64,000 nt of DNA from Pseudocercospora fijiensis CIRAD86. Lineage: Eukaryota > Ascomycota > Dothideomycetes > Mycosphaerellales > Mycosphaerellaceae. Positions 48,052 to 61,000 of the stretch are shown in pieces. The position numbers were made by a program, and so were the translations under genes. The stretch spans positions 1,426,001 through 1,490,000 of the forward strand of contig NW_006921538.1 of NCBI RefSeq assembly GCF_000340215.1, read 5' to 3'. Under the pieces are notes generated by a model. That model did no database searches, was not told the DNA's origin, and saw only the letters and a program-made list of their open reading frames with translations. How positions within the stretch are numbered: the stretch's first letter is position 1; each line of letters opens with the position of its first letter.

Positions 48052-48780
48052 ACTATCTGTCGCTTTATTCCTGCCCTAATGTATTATTGTAATCATTGCC
48101 GCAGCATGATTCTATTAGTTATTACTGTTTTACGAAAACCTACGACTATTACGTCTCGAATAAGCGCTTAGTACGCGCTACGACCTACAGAACCCACCGA
48201 AATCGACTATCGAACGTATTACTACAAAGAACTAAGATAAGAAAGAGCATATGCTACGGACTGTCTAAGAGTTAGACAGGAATGCGCTAATAGCGCCTTA
48301 ATAGAGAGATTCTCGATATAACGTATAGGTCGCACCGCGTTTGTTGTAGTTACAATACTAGTAGCCGAGTTGCTAGACTATACAGTGCTCTTAAAGGACA
48401 ATAGAGCCTACTGTAGGCACTCTATATTCCAACCTCGATAAATAGTCGATCGTATTATAGAGAGAGCGATACGATGTTCTACGACACCCTAGAAGATAGG
48501 CACGATCAGACGATGCCGTATATACGAAGAAAGACACTATTCTACAACTAGACAGGCCTTTATATTAAGAGCGCGATAAGCGCTAAGGAACCGGGCGCGG
48601 ATACGCTATCTACTAAAAAAATTGGTCTAACACCTATATAATACTATCTACTGCAAAATTCTCCTACCTATTTTTATAACGTCTCGCGGAGGCTCCTCTA
48701 GTCCTTTAGAGCCTTTAGAGCGAGATTTTAGTGTTTTAGAACGTTTAATATACTTAAGTTTGAAATTAACTCTGCAATTA
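48052..48780. other. 5' leader of Gypsy C
   Basis: About 700 bp between the LTR and the readable gag frame. No coding frame is recognised. The actual gag start could lie in the last 100 bp. Confidence 0.45.
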
Positions 48781-51180
48781 CAAGCGAGTAGTAGCATAGA
48801 CGAGCTAGAAGAAAGCACCCTCTAGCCGCCGCTAAAGCCGACTCCGAGGCCGCAAACCGAGTTACAGTTACAGACCGCCGGTCGCAACAATACCTAGTCT
48901 TAAGAGTACTTCGACGCCCTCTAGCTAGGCGCCGAATTCGAGCTACCTCCGCCTCGTAAGGATAGTAAGGATAGCGACGATAGCGATAGCGACGATAACG
49001 CCGATACGGACTCTATCGAGCCGCGAGTGCTAGAGCATATACCGCTGAATCCGTATAGTAAGGAGACTCTAGCGCTAACACTACGAAATCGGCTAACTCT
49101 ATAGACTAGTAAGGTAGATTTCTCCGGATTCATCCCTTACGATCCCGTAGAAGGGAACCCGTAGAATAGACGGTACTACGCCTACTACTTTAAGGTTAAA
49201 GATGCTAACGAACTGGCAGCCAAGGTTTAGAAATAGCCTAGTAAATAGTTGGACGCGATCTATACGGCCGATACCTAGTACGATAAGGTATACGACGACA
49301 ACGTTAAACTAAAGGACAAACAGTAAGAGCTTTAGACCGCGCTAAAGCGTGCTATTAAGAACGAATAAGCCGCTAAAAAGACCCTCTCGTAGGTAATCGA
49401 CGGTAGCAAGCAGATTATCTAACAATAGAAAGAACGGGTCGATAAGATAAAGAAGGAGAAGTCTAAGTAGAATAAGGACAAGGAAGTCCTCGAGGTAGAA
49501 CTTACGTTAGTCGAGAACAGGCTCGATAAATATAAACCTGCCGTCAAACAAGATATACTATAGGGCACGCCTTAGATTAAAGCCCGTATAAAGGCCGCTC
49601 GTAATACGCTATAGCGGAAGACGGCTGCGAAGCGACCTAGTAGCGGCATCTATTACGGCTACCGGGACGACGTATCTAAAGCCTACGAGAGCGACTTTCT
49701 AACCGACTTCATACCTATCTAAGGCACACCCAAACCGCGCAGCCGTCTATAGAGCGGCATTATAGCGCCTCCGCCACTCTTCGATAGACTAGGAGCTACT
49801 CCGCGGAAGCTAGTATATCTAAGGACTCTACTAGGAGGCGAAGAAGATAACGAATACATACTACGATAATAGTTAGCCGACCGCCGTAGCTCGCGTCCGA
49901 ATAACGCTAATCCTTTTAGCGCGCCGCCCTTACCGTTATCTTCTCGATAAGTACCGCCGCCGCTCGATCTATAGTAGCAACCCCGATAAGCGCAACAACT
50001 ACCGCTGCTGTAACAGGCGCTATTTCTTTAGCTAGAACTAGGCTAGCGCCCCTTCTACTCGTCTTATAGGTCTTAGCCTACTAGTATGTTTCATCCTACT
50101 AGTCCGAAAGCCGGACAGCCTATACAAGGCCCCTAAGTTGCCCCGAGAACCGGTAGAGAAGGCAGTCCTGCCGTTACTAAAGGTAGGAGCAGACCTCCTA
50201 ACAAGGTTATATACAAATTGCTACCTATATAGTACGGCGATAGCTCCGACAAGATCTCTTTCGAAGAATAGTATAACAAATCGATAGACTACTTCAAATA
50301 CGAGCGGCACATATATATAGACAACGAATATGCGCTAACTATAGCTGTTAACAACACTACTACTCCCGCCCGAGGTAAGATTAAGAATAGGGCGAAGGAG
50401 TGTAAGACGCCCGAAGAATTGCTAAAGATCTTATATAAGTACTACGGCCCTTAGTATAAGAAGGAGATCTACTAGCAGAAGTTCTTCGGCATAAAGATAA
50501 AGCTAGACTAGAGTATGAATGATTACTAGCCTAAATAGGAAGAGTATGCCTAGTATACCTCTTTCGACTCCCGCGACCCCGATTATAGATAGATACTAGT
50601 AAAGATGTTCCTTAACTCTATTAACGAGACTAAGTAGTAGCAGAAGGTTATAGAGAAGAACTTCGGAATAGCTAAGGAAATGCGGAAGTATATACAATAG
50701 CTCGAAGTGCAATATATAGGTAAGCTAAAGAAAGAGACTACTACTACGACTAAACCGCGACCGACGCGATCTAATACCGCACCGGCCGCCCCGAGTAGTA
50801 ACGCCGCATCTGCAGATAAGAAGCCCTTTATCGACCGGTTAAACGAAGGCCTCCGTCGAGGGTACGACTAGAAACGAATAGATATCGACTTTAAGAGACT
50901 AACGTAGACCGACCTCGACAACCTCGGTTCTAGATCTTGCTACGTATATAAGAAGAAAGGCTATTAGCGAAACAGTCCTAATTGTCCTTACTAGAAGTAC
51001 AAGGTCAAGCCAATTCGCTAGAATACTATAACGATTAAGAACCCCGTAGAAGAGGTCGCAGAATAAGAAGTCGACGACGATCTCGAAGACCTCGAGTTCG
51101 ACTATAACGATAAGCTAGAAGGAGACTAGTCGGGAAACGACGAGGCCTAAGCTCGGACGCGCGCACCGAACTAGGCCTCG
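48781..51180 (+). pseudogene. Gag of Gypsy C, long, RIP-mutated
   Basis: About 800 codons in one frame. It has an acidic Asp/Ser stretch (about 48955-49010), a Lys/Glu/Gln-rich coiled-coil-like part (about 49310-49560), a Pro/Gln-rich linker (about 49920-50140), a capsid-like region with TPEELLKILYKYYGP (about 50408) and a zinc knuckle at 50938 (CYVYKKKGY, then N-C), with Tyr replacing Cys and His. An acidic tail follows. It is longer than a typical Ty3 gag because of the N-terminal half. Confidence 0.75.
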
Positions 51181-51199
51181 TGTTATTACTAGCGCCGGA

Positions 51200-54100
51200 A
51201 CCTCTACTATTAATACTCTAAGCCGACTAGCTTACCCTTTTACTCGCGTCCGCTTCGGTTCGCAAAGATCCCGTCGACATTACCGAACACATCGTATTCG
51301 ACACAATCGTAAATAGTCAGCGTATAAAGTGTTACCTAGACAATAGAGCTATAGGCTGCGCTATAAACGAGAAATCCTTAAAGAGGCTAGGTCTCCGGCG
51401 ATCTCAGCTTAGAAGGACTTTACCCTTAACCTATACTAATAGAAGCAGAGGCAATAGCATCTCCGCTTAGAGCGTAGTCCTACTAGAACTTAGTAGATAT
51501 AAGGAAGACCTGCCGTACTTTGTGTCGGATCTAGAGTACGATGTAGTGCTAGGCCTTACCTAGTTAGAAAAGCACAACCCTTCTATAGATTAGACAAAAC
51601 GCACGTTGACCTTTGACTCCTAGTTCTGTCGCTCAACCTGCAACGCTGCCGCTTACGCTAAGCCTAATACCGATAGACCTAGTGTTTAAGAAACTCAATG
51701 CCGAATACTATCGCTAGAACCGCCTCCGACGATACAATACGGGTTCTCTTTAGAACTAGTAGTAAAGATTAGCTCCGCTACGATCGGCTAAGCATAGGAA
51801 GATATACTTAATAGCGAAGAGGGCTACTTTATATAGGAATCAGACGATAAGAACAAATACTAGGTATATAGTAAAGTAGACCGGGCATTAAGACTCTGTG
51901 CTATACGACCCGATAACTTTAAGAAGTTTATAAAGGGAAAGGAATTCAAGGATGTCTTAGGGCAACTATACCCTGCATTCAGAGAATACGCAGATCTATT
52001 CGACAAAAGCAAGCACGAGACCTATCCGCACTCCCTACCGGACTATAACCCCGACAAGGATATAGCGATTGAGTTTAAAGAAGGTACAAAGATCCCCTAG
52101 TTAAGACCTAGGCCTGCTTTATACGACGAATTAGCAGTGACTCAGAAATATATCCGAGATCTGAAGGACAAAGGTATTATACAAGATTCCAAATTAGAGT
52201 GTGTCTCGCCGGTGCTCCTCGTTAGGAAGCCCGGGGGTAGAATTCGCGTATATGTCGACTATCGAGCGGTAAACGCTATTACAGTAAAGAACAGATACCT
52301 ATTGCCGTATATTCGGGAGACCCTCCTACGTATAGCACGAGCTAAGGTGTTTACGGTGCTAGACATTATCGCCGCGTTCAATCGGCTACGTATCCGCAAA
52401 GGCGATGAATAGAAGACCGCCTTTACTATAAGGTACGGAACATTTAAGTACCTAGTAGTACTATTTAGCCTTAGTAACGCTCCTGCGTCTTTCTAAGCTT
52501 ATATCAACCGTACCTTAGGTAGCTACCTAGATGAATTTGTGTTAGCCTAGATCGACGACTTGATTATCTATAGCGATAATAAACAATAGCATATTAAACA
52601 TATACGTAAGGTCCTCTAGCGACTTAAAGAAGCGAACCTTCCGCTAGACTTCGACAAGTGCCGCTTCTTCGTTAAAGAGGTCTGCTACGTAGGTATTATT
52701 ATTACGACCGAGGGCCTGAAAATGGACCTAGATAAGGTAGAAGCGATTACTAGCTAGGTAATACCTTCCTATCTCAAAGATGTCTAGGCATTCCTCGGCT
52801 TAGCCAACTTCTATAGGAGGTTTATTAAAGACTACTCGGTTATCGCATTTCCGCTAACCTCAATGTCGCGCGGATAGAAGAGGCTAGGCTACAAGTTCCT
52901 CTAGACAACCGAGTGTTAGAAGGCATTCGACGCCTTAAAGTCTACGTTTACGTCTGTACCTGTCCTAATGCACTACGATCCTTATAAGCCCTGCGTAGTA
53001 GAGATAGATGCATCCGATCGAGTTACCGCCGGCGTCCTATTATAGGAAGGAGATAATCGGTTACTTTACCCGGTTGCCTTCTTCTCTAAGAAGATGAATC
53101 TAGTAGAGTGTAACTACGAGATCTACGATAAGGAGCTTATAGCTATCGTTAAAGCCTTCGAGGAATAGAGACTAGAATTGATCTATAGTATACTAGAGAC
53201 GCTAACGAGGGTGATCTCGGATTACAAGAGCTTAGAATACTTTATAATAACTAAGCAACTGAATCGTCGCTAAGCTAGATAGGCTAAATTCTTGTCCGAA
53301 TTCGACTTTAAGATCGAGTACCGACCTAGTAAACAGGGCGGAAAGCCAGACAGCCTTACTCGCCGCATACAAGACATAGACTCTACCGATAATGACGCAA
53401 ACCGCAGTAGGTCCCTCTTGAAGCCGCATTAACTCTCTAACGAAGTAAGAAACGACCTCGGCTTGCCTCCGTTATCCTTAAATAGCCTGTTAACGGAAGC
53501 CCGCCGACTACGCTTAGCGAGCGATGCAGCCGCAGCGCAACGCTAGGCGGCTCTTAAGATTATCGGCTAAGACGAGCTATTAGAAGTGTTAATTGCTACG
53601 GCATACAAAAACGACGACCTAGCGTAAGCTATAATCGCCGCACGTACGCAAGACCTAGCCCGATTGTCTACTAACGTCGCTAGGGCTAACAAGATCAACC
53701 TCTCCGAGTATAAGCTACAGGACGACGCGATCTTTATTAAGAATAGGCTGTACGTACCTAACAGCAAGGAGCTTAGAGAAGAAGTCCTTAAACACTATTA
53801 TAATGCCCCGCTAGCAGGGCATCCGGGCCGTAACCGTACCTTCGACCTAATTCAAAGGCTCTATACTTAGCCTTCCTTATACGATGATATCTAGAAGTAC
53901 GTAAAGGGATATAGGACGTACTTAAGGTTAAAAGCATCTCGCGAAGCCTACTAAGGCAAGATCTAGCAACTTCTAGTACTAAGCGGCACCTTCTAGGACA
54001 TTACACTCGACTATATCGTATCGCTACCTAATAGCGAGTTAGATAGCATTGTATACAATAATATACTTACTATTACCTACCGATTGACGAAGCGGAAGTA

Positions 54101-55175
54101 CTTTATACTAGTAAAGGACCTTACACCGGAAACAGCTGCTAAGGTTATCTGTCGATACCTTATTAAAGACTAAGGCTAGTTTAATACCGCTGTGTCCGAC
54201 CGCGGAACGCAGTTCCTCGATATGTTTTTCCGACGAGTAAGCGAACTTACTAGTATTAAGTAGCACTTCTCGACCGTATACTATCCCTAGACTAATAGGC
54301 AGTCCGAGCGCACTAACTAAACGCTCGAGGCATATCTCCGCGCGTATATAAACTATATCTAAAATGATTGGGCGCGCTAGTTCTAGAGCGCTGAATTTAC
54401 CGCTAATAATACAAAGAACGAGAGTATAGGAGTATCGCTATTCTACGCGACGCTCGGACGCAATCCGAGGCTAGAAGTTCGTTATATGCTACGCTAAGAC
54501 TCGCGGGTAAAGCCGCAATCTACAAAGTAGAAACTCGCTTTCGAACAAGCCGACTTGTTTGCTACTAAATTGCAAGCTATTTAACAACGATGCGCCGAAG
54601 CTATTACCGCTGCCTAAGCTAGATACAGCAAATACGATAAAGGCAAAGCGGCGCGCGCGTATCGAGTTAGCGACAAAGTCTAGTTAGATGCAAGGAACAT
54701 TAGAACCCGAGGCCGCGCTAAGAAGCTCGACTATAAGAAAATGGGACCCTACCCGATCGCTTAAGTTCTTAGCACTAACGTATACAGATTGGACCTAGGA
54801 CTAAGGTCTCAGATCTACGATGTCTTCTATACGAACCTCCTCCGGCTACTCGCCGACGCCGACCGTAGCGACGAGGTTCCGCCTCCCGACTTAGTAGATA
54901 GTAATAAGAAATTCGAGGTAGAAGAAATTGTAGATAGCTATCGGAAAGGAAGGAAGTTAAAGAGACTTAGTAACAAGTAACAGCTATACTACAAAGTTAA
55001 GTAGATTAGGGACGATAAATTATAGGAGTATAAGGAGGAGGAGATTATACGCGATATAGCCGAAGTAGTAGCAGACTTCTACTATAGGAACCCTAACGCA
55101 CCGAAGCCGTATAGGTACAAGCCGCTAGAAGGATAGTCGCCTAAAGAAGGCACAGAAGGCCTTATTATTCGATGA
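51200..55175 (+). pseudogene. Pol of Gypsy C with chromodomain
   Basis: Mostly in the frame -1 relative to gag and ending at TGA 55173-55175. Protease-side marker: GLT, stop, LEKHNPSID (51552). RT reads LVRKPGGRIRVYVDYRAVNA (about 52225) and IDDLIIYS (about 52552), where both catalytic Asp survive. RNase H has VEIDASDRVTAGVLL (about 53000). Integrase has GHPGRNRTFDLI (53817), VSDRGTQF (54197) and SERTN (54305). A chromodomain follows at about 54910-55060 (FEVEEIVDSYRKGR, later YYKVK). It is disrupted by many TAG codons. Confidence 0.83.
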
Positions 55176-55561
55176 GCCTACTAACTTAGCGACACGATAT
55201 AAGCCGGCGGACAGTCCTCGACTAGTCCCTTAGTATAATAGGAGATCACCTCTAGAAACACATAATATAGACCGATGCTTTCGCGCTCTACTAGATAAAC
55301 GTTCATCTATACTAGCCGATGCTTTCGCGCCTAGTAGTTATAGTCGCTTTATATACCTTCTAGATTCGACTAAGCGGGTGCCCTAGACCCGAGCAAACGC
55401 GACGCGCTATATCAATATTAGAAGGAGCTTAGTAGCTACGTCCTATAGCGACGGTTAGTTAAGGGCTAAGAAAGGATATGATACTAGACATAATAAAGGA
55501 CATTGTATAGGTTTATTAGTATAGACGTTACCGGCGTAGACGTCGTTTAGACGAGGGGATG

Positions 55562-55706
55562 TGTTATAGTACCAGCTGTCGAGGCTGCCTAAGGCACTAA
55601 GCAGGGTAGATAGGAGCGTAGCTTTCACGCTTCCTTCTCTTATTACAGACAGTTTGACAATCTAATCACGTAACACCTACCTCGCTGCCCTCTCGCCCGT
55701 GTTATA
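55562..55706 (+). repeat. 3' LTR of Gypsy C
   Basis: Matches 47907-48051 over its full length. Element B integrase sequence resumes directly after it. Confidence 0.9.
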
Positions 55707-56418
55707 TTTATTAACTAAGATCTCGCCCTATATAGCTATAATAGGCTAGAATGCTACTATGCTATAGGACCTACTATCGCTCGAGGCCGAGCGTAAGGAA
55801 AGGGAAGCGCGTTAAGTACCCGAAACACTAGCGGCTATTAAGAGGGTTCAAAAGATGCGAGAAATTCACGCTATAATAGCTAACAAACTAGCAAAGGCCT
55901 AGGCCTATTAGAAGGCCTACTATAATAAACACTATACGCTAATAACCTTTAAACAAGGCGACATAGTTATACTTAGTACGAAGAACCTCCGCATCCGTAA
56001 ACACCTATTACCTAATAGCAAAACACGCCCTAAACTGGCACTAAGGTACATTAGTCTATTCCGTATTCGAGAAGTTAAGGGCTCCTCCGTACAGGCCTAT
56101 TAGTTATAGCTTCTACCCTATTATACTATCTATAACACCTTCTATATATCCCTCCTTAAACTATACTACTAGCGCGAAGGCGATAAAGCGCCTGCTAAGT
56201 TAGAAGAAGTCTTAGCTAATAGCGAAGAGCTGTAGTCTATAGAACGTATCCTACAGCACCGGACTAGGAAAGGCAAGAAGGAGTACCTATTAAGATAGTA
56301 AGGCTATTTACCTAAATAGGACTCGTAGGAAGCTAAAGGTTCCTTTAAGGATATAGCTAAGCTATTAGACGAGTATTGGACTAGCGTAAAGAACAAGAAG
56401 AAGGCTAAAAGCTCGTAA
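55707..56418 (+). pseudogene. Pol of Gypsy B, C-terminal part
   Basis: Continues the integrase C-terminal domain interrupted by element C and includes the chromodomain-like GKKEYLLR block (about 56275). It ends at TAA 56416-56418, followed by the family's long 3' non-coding region (56419-57584). Confidence 0.8.
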
Positions 56419-57584
56419 TGTTACTAAGGCTTAGGAATAATGCTACCCCCGGGGTGCTATTAGCTAACTAATTAGAGACTAGCAAACTAGGATAATAAGA
56501 CTATATTAGGCGCGCTACGACGCGTCTATCAATTAATCGTATGCTCTTTTAGGGACTCTACCTCTTTACTAACGCGCCCTATAGGTCCCCCTCTTGTTCC
56601 CTTATTCTGTCGGGGCCTTAAGGCCTAGGCAATCGGCGAAGACGGCGCGGCCGGCGCGGCTATATTAGTAACGGTATTGCGGGGTATATTGTTGGTTAAA
56701 GAAGAAAATTAGAAGCAAGGTAAAGTTGGCGCTAAGACGGCTAGCGCCGCCATTGTTAACATTACTTGCTATTGCCGCTACGCCGTAGGCACAACCTTAC
56801 CTACACTACGAGCCTAAGGCACTATACTAACTAAGTCAAAAGATTGAGCCTATTAAAGGTTTAATCAAAACTTTAAGGCTAAGTCAAAATATTAAGGCTC
56901 AAAAGGATTAAGTGGCTTAATAGACTAACTAACTAAGGGCAAAACTATAGAGCTAAGCTAGCCGGGGTCGATCTTGCGGACAATAGGTTACTCCTCGATC
57001 TATCTAACCCTTTAAGCGAGGCGAACCTCTACTACTGCACTTATAATAGCCTTCATTTATAGAAACCAGACGAGCTGTGTTTTTTCTAAAAAGATAAGAT
57101 AAGATTGACAATTAAAGGCTGCTAAACCTAACTAATTAGGGCTAGCGAAACTACGAACAATAATAGCCCTCGTAATAATAAGAACAAACCCTCGGAAGTA
57201 GACAACCCTCGGAAGCGGACATAGCTAGGTCTTTTAGAGTAGACGCAAAGAACTCGGTACGATATTACGTAGAACGGGGGCAGTGCTACAATACCCCGTA
57301 TACCTGCCTATTGCAGTAGGGAAGGTGCGCTCGTATTATAATTAGTCGATAGTCCTTAATTCTCGTAGTTATATATCACTTTATTGTATACAAGGATAGC
57401 GTAGTTAGAGTTAGATATTGTGTTGTATTAGAGGTGAGGTTTGATATAGTTACATAATCGGTAATTGCGTGTTTAATTTAGCGCGGACTAAGAAGCTTGC
57501 TAGACCTACTAAGTTAGTAGCGACAGAGGTTAAGAATAGGACATAGACCGGCCGCGAGGGCGCGGCCTTTAGAAGGGAAGCGTG

Positions 57585-57782
57585 TGTTAGGACTAAAGAG
57601 GTTATACGTAATTAGTATGTAACTAGGCTCGAGTAAAGCTAGGGTCTCGATGCCTTAGGTAGGGCTTAGCGCTTAGCGTTAGGCTAACTAGCCTGCCTTC
57701 CTCCCTCTCCTCTTAGATCTCTATCGAATACTATACTAATTTACTACTACCCTATCTACCTGCTAACATAACCCTTCTTATA
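57585..57782 (+). repeat. 3' LTR of Gypsy B
   Basis: Starts TGTTAGGACT (unmutated TG) after AGAAGGGAAGCGTG and ends TTCTTATA. It is followed by the GGCTC duplication and resumed Gypsy A gag. Confidence 0.93.
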
Positions 57783-57787
57783 GGCTC

Positions 57788-58012
57788 GTATCCCTATAGT
57801 ACTAATCGCTTAACTAATAATAGTAGCAATAGCGGCTATAGCAACCCCCTAACTATATTAAAGTGCTTTAATTGTAATAGTACTAGCTATCTACTAGGCT
57901 AATGCGACAAATCTAAGGACTAGGCCCGAATCGACCGTACCGCCGCTAAGCACCGTAAGCACCTTTTAGCCGCTAATACTACTCCTATCGGTCCTTCGAA
58001 AAAAGAATAAGC
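57788..58012 (+). pseudogene. Gag of Gypsy A, C-terminal part with zinc knuckle
   Basis: Resumes where 42914 left off. The zinc knuckle is at about 57861 (CFNCNSTSYLLG, stop, C-D). Its end overlaps pol, which is in the -1 frame starting near 57998. Confidence 0.8.
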
Positions 58013-61000
58013 GCCGCACTAACTATTAGCCTCGTACAGCGTAAGACTATCGACATTGTGCTAGCTATAATACGCTCCTGCCTTATATAGGACACGAAGG
58101 GTACTAGCTATTAAACTAAGGTTATACTAGATCTAGGAAATTCAGTTAGTGCCCTTATTAGCTATCGCCTAGCTAAGCAATTAGACCTTCGACAACTGCC
58201 GAGGACTAACCTACTAACCCTTGCTTAGTTTAATAACGCTCGGCACTTAACCTATAGGGCCTACTATATTCCTATAGCTCTAAAGGACGACCTCGGAAAT
58301 AAACGCCTACTAGACTTTACTGCCTACGTAGTAGATATAGACTACCTATATAGGGGAGCTACTATTATTATTAGCAACCCTGTTCTTAAGCACTATACTA
58401 TAGTTATAGACTTAGGCAGTTAATAATAGCGATTTAGAATCGCTAGGAGAGAGGACATTAAATATATCGATATTAGCGAGTATCCTAATAATATTAGGGT
58501 CCTATTTATTAGCAACCTAATACTAGCCTCCGCCTTAGCTAATCTAACTGCCGACCTGCTCGGTAGTAATAATAATAAACCTGTGCCCCCTAATAGCATA
58601 GACCCTAAACAGCTTAAGCGCATACTAGAGCCTATTCGAGAGACCTATATTAATGTGTTTAAATACTACCTAGCATCGACGTTACCTATATTCAAAGAGA
58701 CGGATTATAAGATTAACATTATAGAGGGCAAAGAGGTCCCTTTTAGTCCCCTCTACAACCTCGGTAAACGAGAGCTTACTATACTACGAGAGTACCTAGA
58801 GGAAAACCTAGCTAATAGTCGCATTCGGTATAGTAATAGCCCTACTAGCGCCCCTATCCTGTTCGTACTAAAGAAGGATAGTAGCCTACGCCTATATGTT
58901 AATTATCGTAGGCTTAACGCTATTACTATTAAAGACCGCTACCTACTCCCGCTTATTAGTAAGACCCTCGACCGCCTTTCTAGTGCCTACTACTATACTA
59001 TATTAGACATTAAGGACGCCTATTACCGTATCTGTATTCGCAAGGGCGATAAATAGAAGATAGCCTTCCGTACTCGCTATAGCTATTTCGAGTACTTAGT
59101 TATGCTATTTAGGCTAGCTAATGCCCCTGCTATATTCTAGTCCTATATTAATCGGGCCCTATTAGGCCTACTAGACTACCTCTATATAGTTTACCTAGAT
59201 AATATCCTAGTTTACATATACTTACCTAATATTACGGAGCACTAGGCTGTAGTCCGTAAGGTGCTCGATCGCCTACGAGCCTATAGACTGTATTGCAAGC
59301 CTTCTAAATGTACCTTTGCTACTAAGGAGGTAGCCTTCCTTAGTTTTATCGTATTAACTAAGGGTGTTAAGGCTGATCCTAATCGGATTAAAACTATTAC
59401 TAAATAGCCTATTCCTACGTCAATTAAGGAGCTATAGTCGTTCCTCGGTTTTGCTAACTTCTATCGCCGATTTATTAAGGGCTATTCGAGGCATATAATA
59501 CTACTAACTAAGCTTACTAAAACCAAGGCCAACCCGACTAGAGAGTTCAAATAGACTAATAGAGTACAAGCCGCTTTTAACGGTCTAAAGCGACGCTTTA
59601 CTAAAGTCCCCTTGTTACACTATTTTGTGCTAAATAAGCAGATCCGAATTGAGACTAACGCTTTACAGTTCGCTATATCGGCTATTATGTCCTAGTAATC
59701 AGATAATAACTATTATTAGCACTCGATTGCCTTCTTCTCGAGGAAGATAATTAACGCTAAGCGCCGCTACGAGACCTACAAGTAAGAGCTTCTAGCTATT
59801 GTCGAGGCCTTTAAGCACTAGCGCTACTATCTCGATAGCGCATAGTACACTATTTAGGTCTATACGGACTATAACAACCTCCGTAGAATTACGAAGGTTA
59901 CTAGGGTTATAGGTCGACAGGCTAGATAGGCCGTCTACCTCGCTAGGTTTAATTTTAATATATTATATTAGCTAGGCGTAAGCAACCCTGCTAATAGCCT
60001 ATCGAGGCGACCTAATTACGACAGCGGGACTTAGCAATCTATTAATTTATTGTTTCTAACCCTGCAGTATAAGATTGCTATAGCCCGTATTATTAATAAG
60101 CAAGCGCAGGATAAGCGGCTTACCGGACTCTGCGACGGCTTAAAGCATATTAATGCTCTTGCTATATTAACAGTGCGTATTAAGGCAAGGGCTAAAGATA
60201 CAGATAGGAGAAGTTATAATAACTCCCTAGTCGACATCGCAATATATAGTAATAGCGATAGCACTGCTGCAGTTAATCCGGCTACTAGTACTATTAGATG
60301 CATATAATACGTACCTCGTTTAATAGCGAGGGTGCTATTAAATAACCTTGCAAATAGGGATAGTCAATCGTTTATAGATAAGCTATTATAGGCTTAGCAG
60401 AGGGACGCCTTTGCTACTAAACGTATCGACAAGCTTATAAGTAGGCGAAAGACTCGATCTAGTAAGAGTAATTAGTCGATCGACGACAAAGGTTACTTAA
60501 GGTTTAAGGGCAGATACTATATTTCCGCTAAACAATCGATTAGATAAGAACTTCTTAAGCGACACTACGATAGTAAGCTTGCCGGTTACTATAGTATAGA
60601 GAGGTCGTACGAGCTACTATCGCGTATATACTACTAGCTAAATAGTAAGCGGGACATAAAGGACTACGTAAACACGTATGCCGTATATTAACGAGTTAAA
60701 GCACTAAAGCACTTACTATTTAGCGAGTTGTCTTTACTCCCTGTTCTAAAGAAGCTATTTGCTAAGCTTATAATAGATTTTATTATAAGCCTTCCGCCTA
60801 CTAAGCGTAGGGGAAGCAAGGATATATATAATGCTATCCTAGTTATCGTAGACCGGTTTACTAAGGGCGCTTGTTACATTCCTGCCCGAAAGGATTAGAC
60901 GGCTATTAACCTAGCTAAGGCGCTATAGACTAACATCTTCTATACCTATTAGGGAACCTCTAAGGGGATAGTCTCCGATAGGGGCTCGACATTTATATCG

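Larger units (their letters stand above)
47907..55706 (+). mobile_element. Gypsy C: second chromovirus family, inserted in Gypsy B
   Basis: 7.8 kb with two 145-bp LTRs (47907-48051 and 55562-55706) starting TGTTA[CT]AG and ending GTGTTATA (a mutated CA end). The purine tract GACGAGGGGATG precedes the 3' LTR. Its RT and gag differ clearly from A/B/D, so it is another family. The flanks rejoin the B integrase, comparable to intact D at about 38790-38810, but the duplicated target bases are not cleanly readable (left ATATTC, right TTTATT). I could not define its primer-binding site. Confidence 0.92.
42915..57782 (+). mobile_element. Gypsy B: inserted in Gypsy A gag
   Basis: Two 198-bp LTRs (42915-43112 and 57585-57782) with a perfect target duplication GGCTC (42910-42914 and 57783-57787). 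Joining the flanks restores the A gag sequence. B is itself split at 47906/47907 by element C and resumes at 55707. Without C it is about 7.07 kb. By eye the two LTRs differ at ten sites, all transitions, nine of them CpA/TpG-to-TpA, so most divergence is RIP rather than age. Confidence 0.95.

Noticed and set aside
48052..48075. Self-priming site in Gypsy C
   Set aside because: The reverse complement of ACTATCTGTCGC shares only about five bases with the C LTR, which is not above chance.
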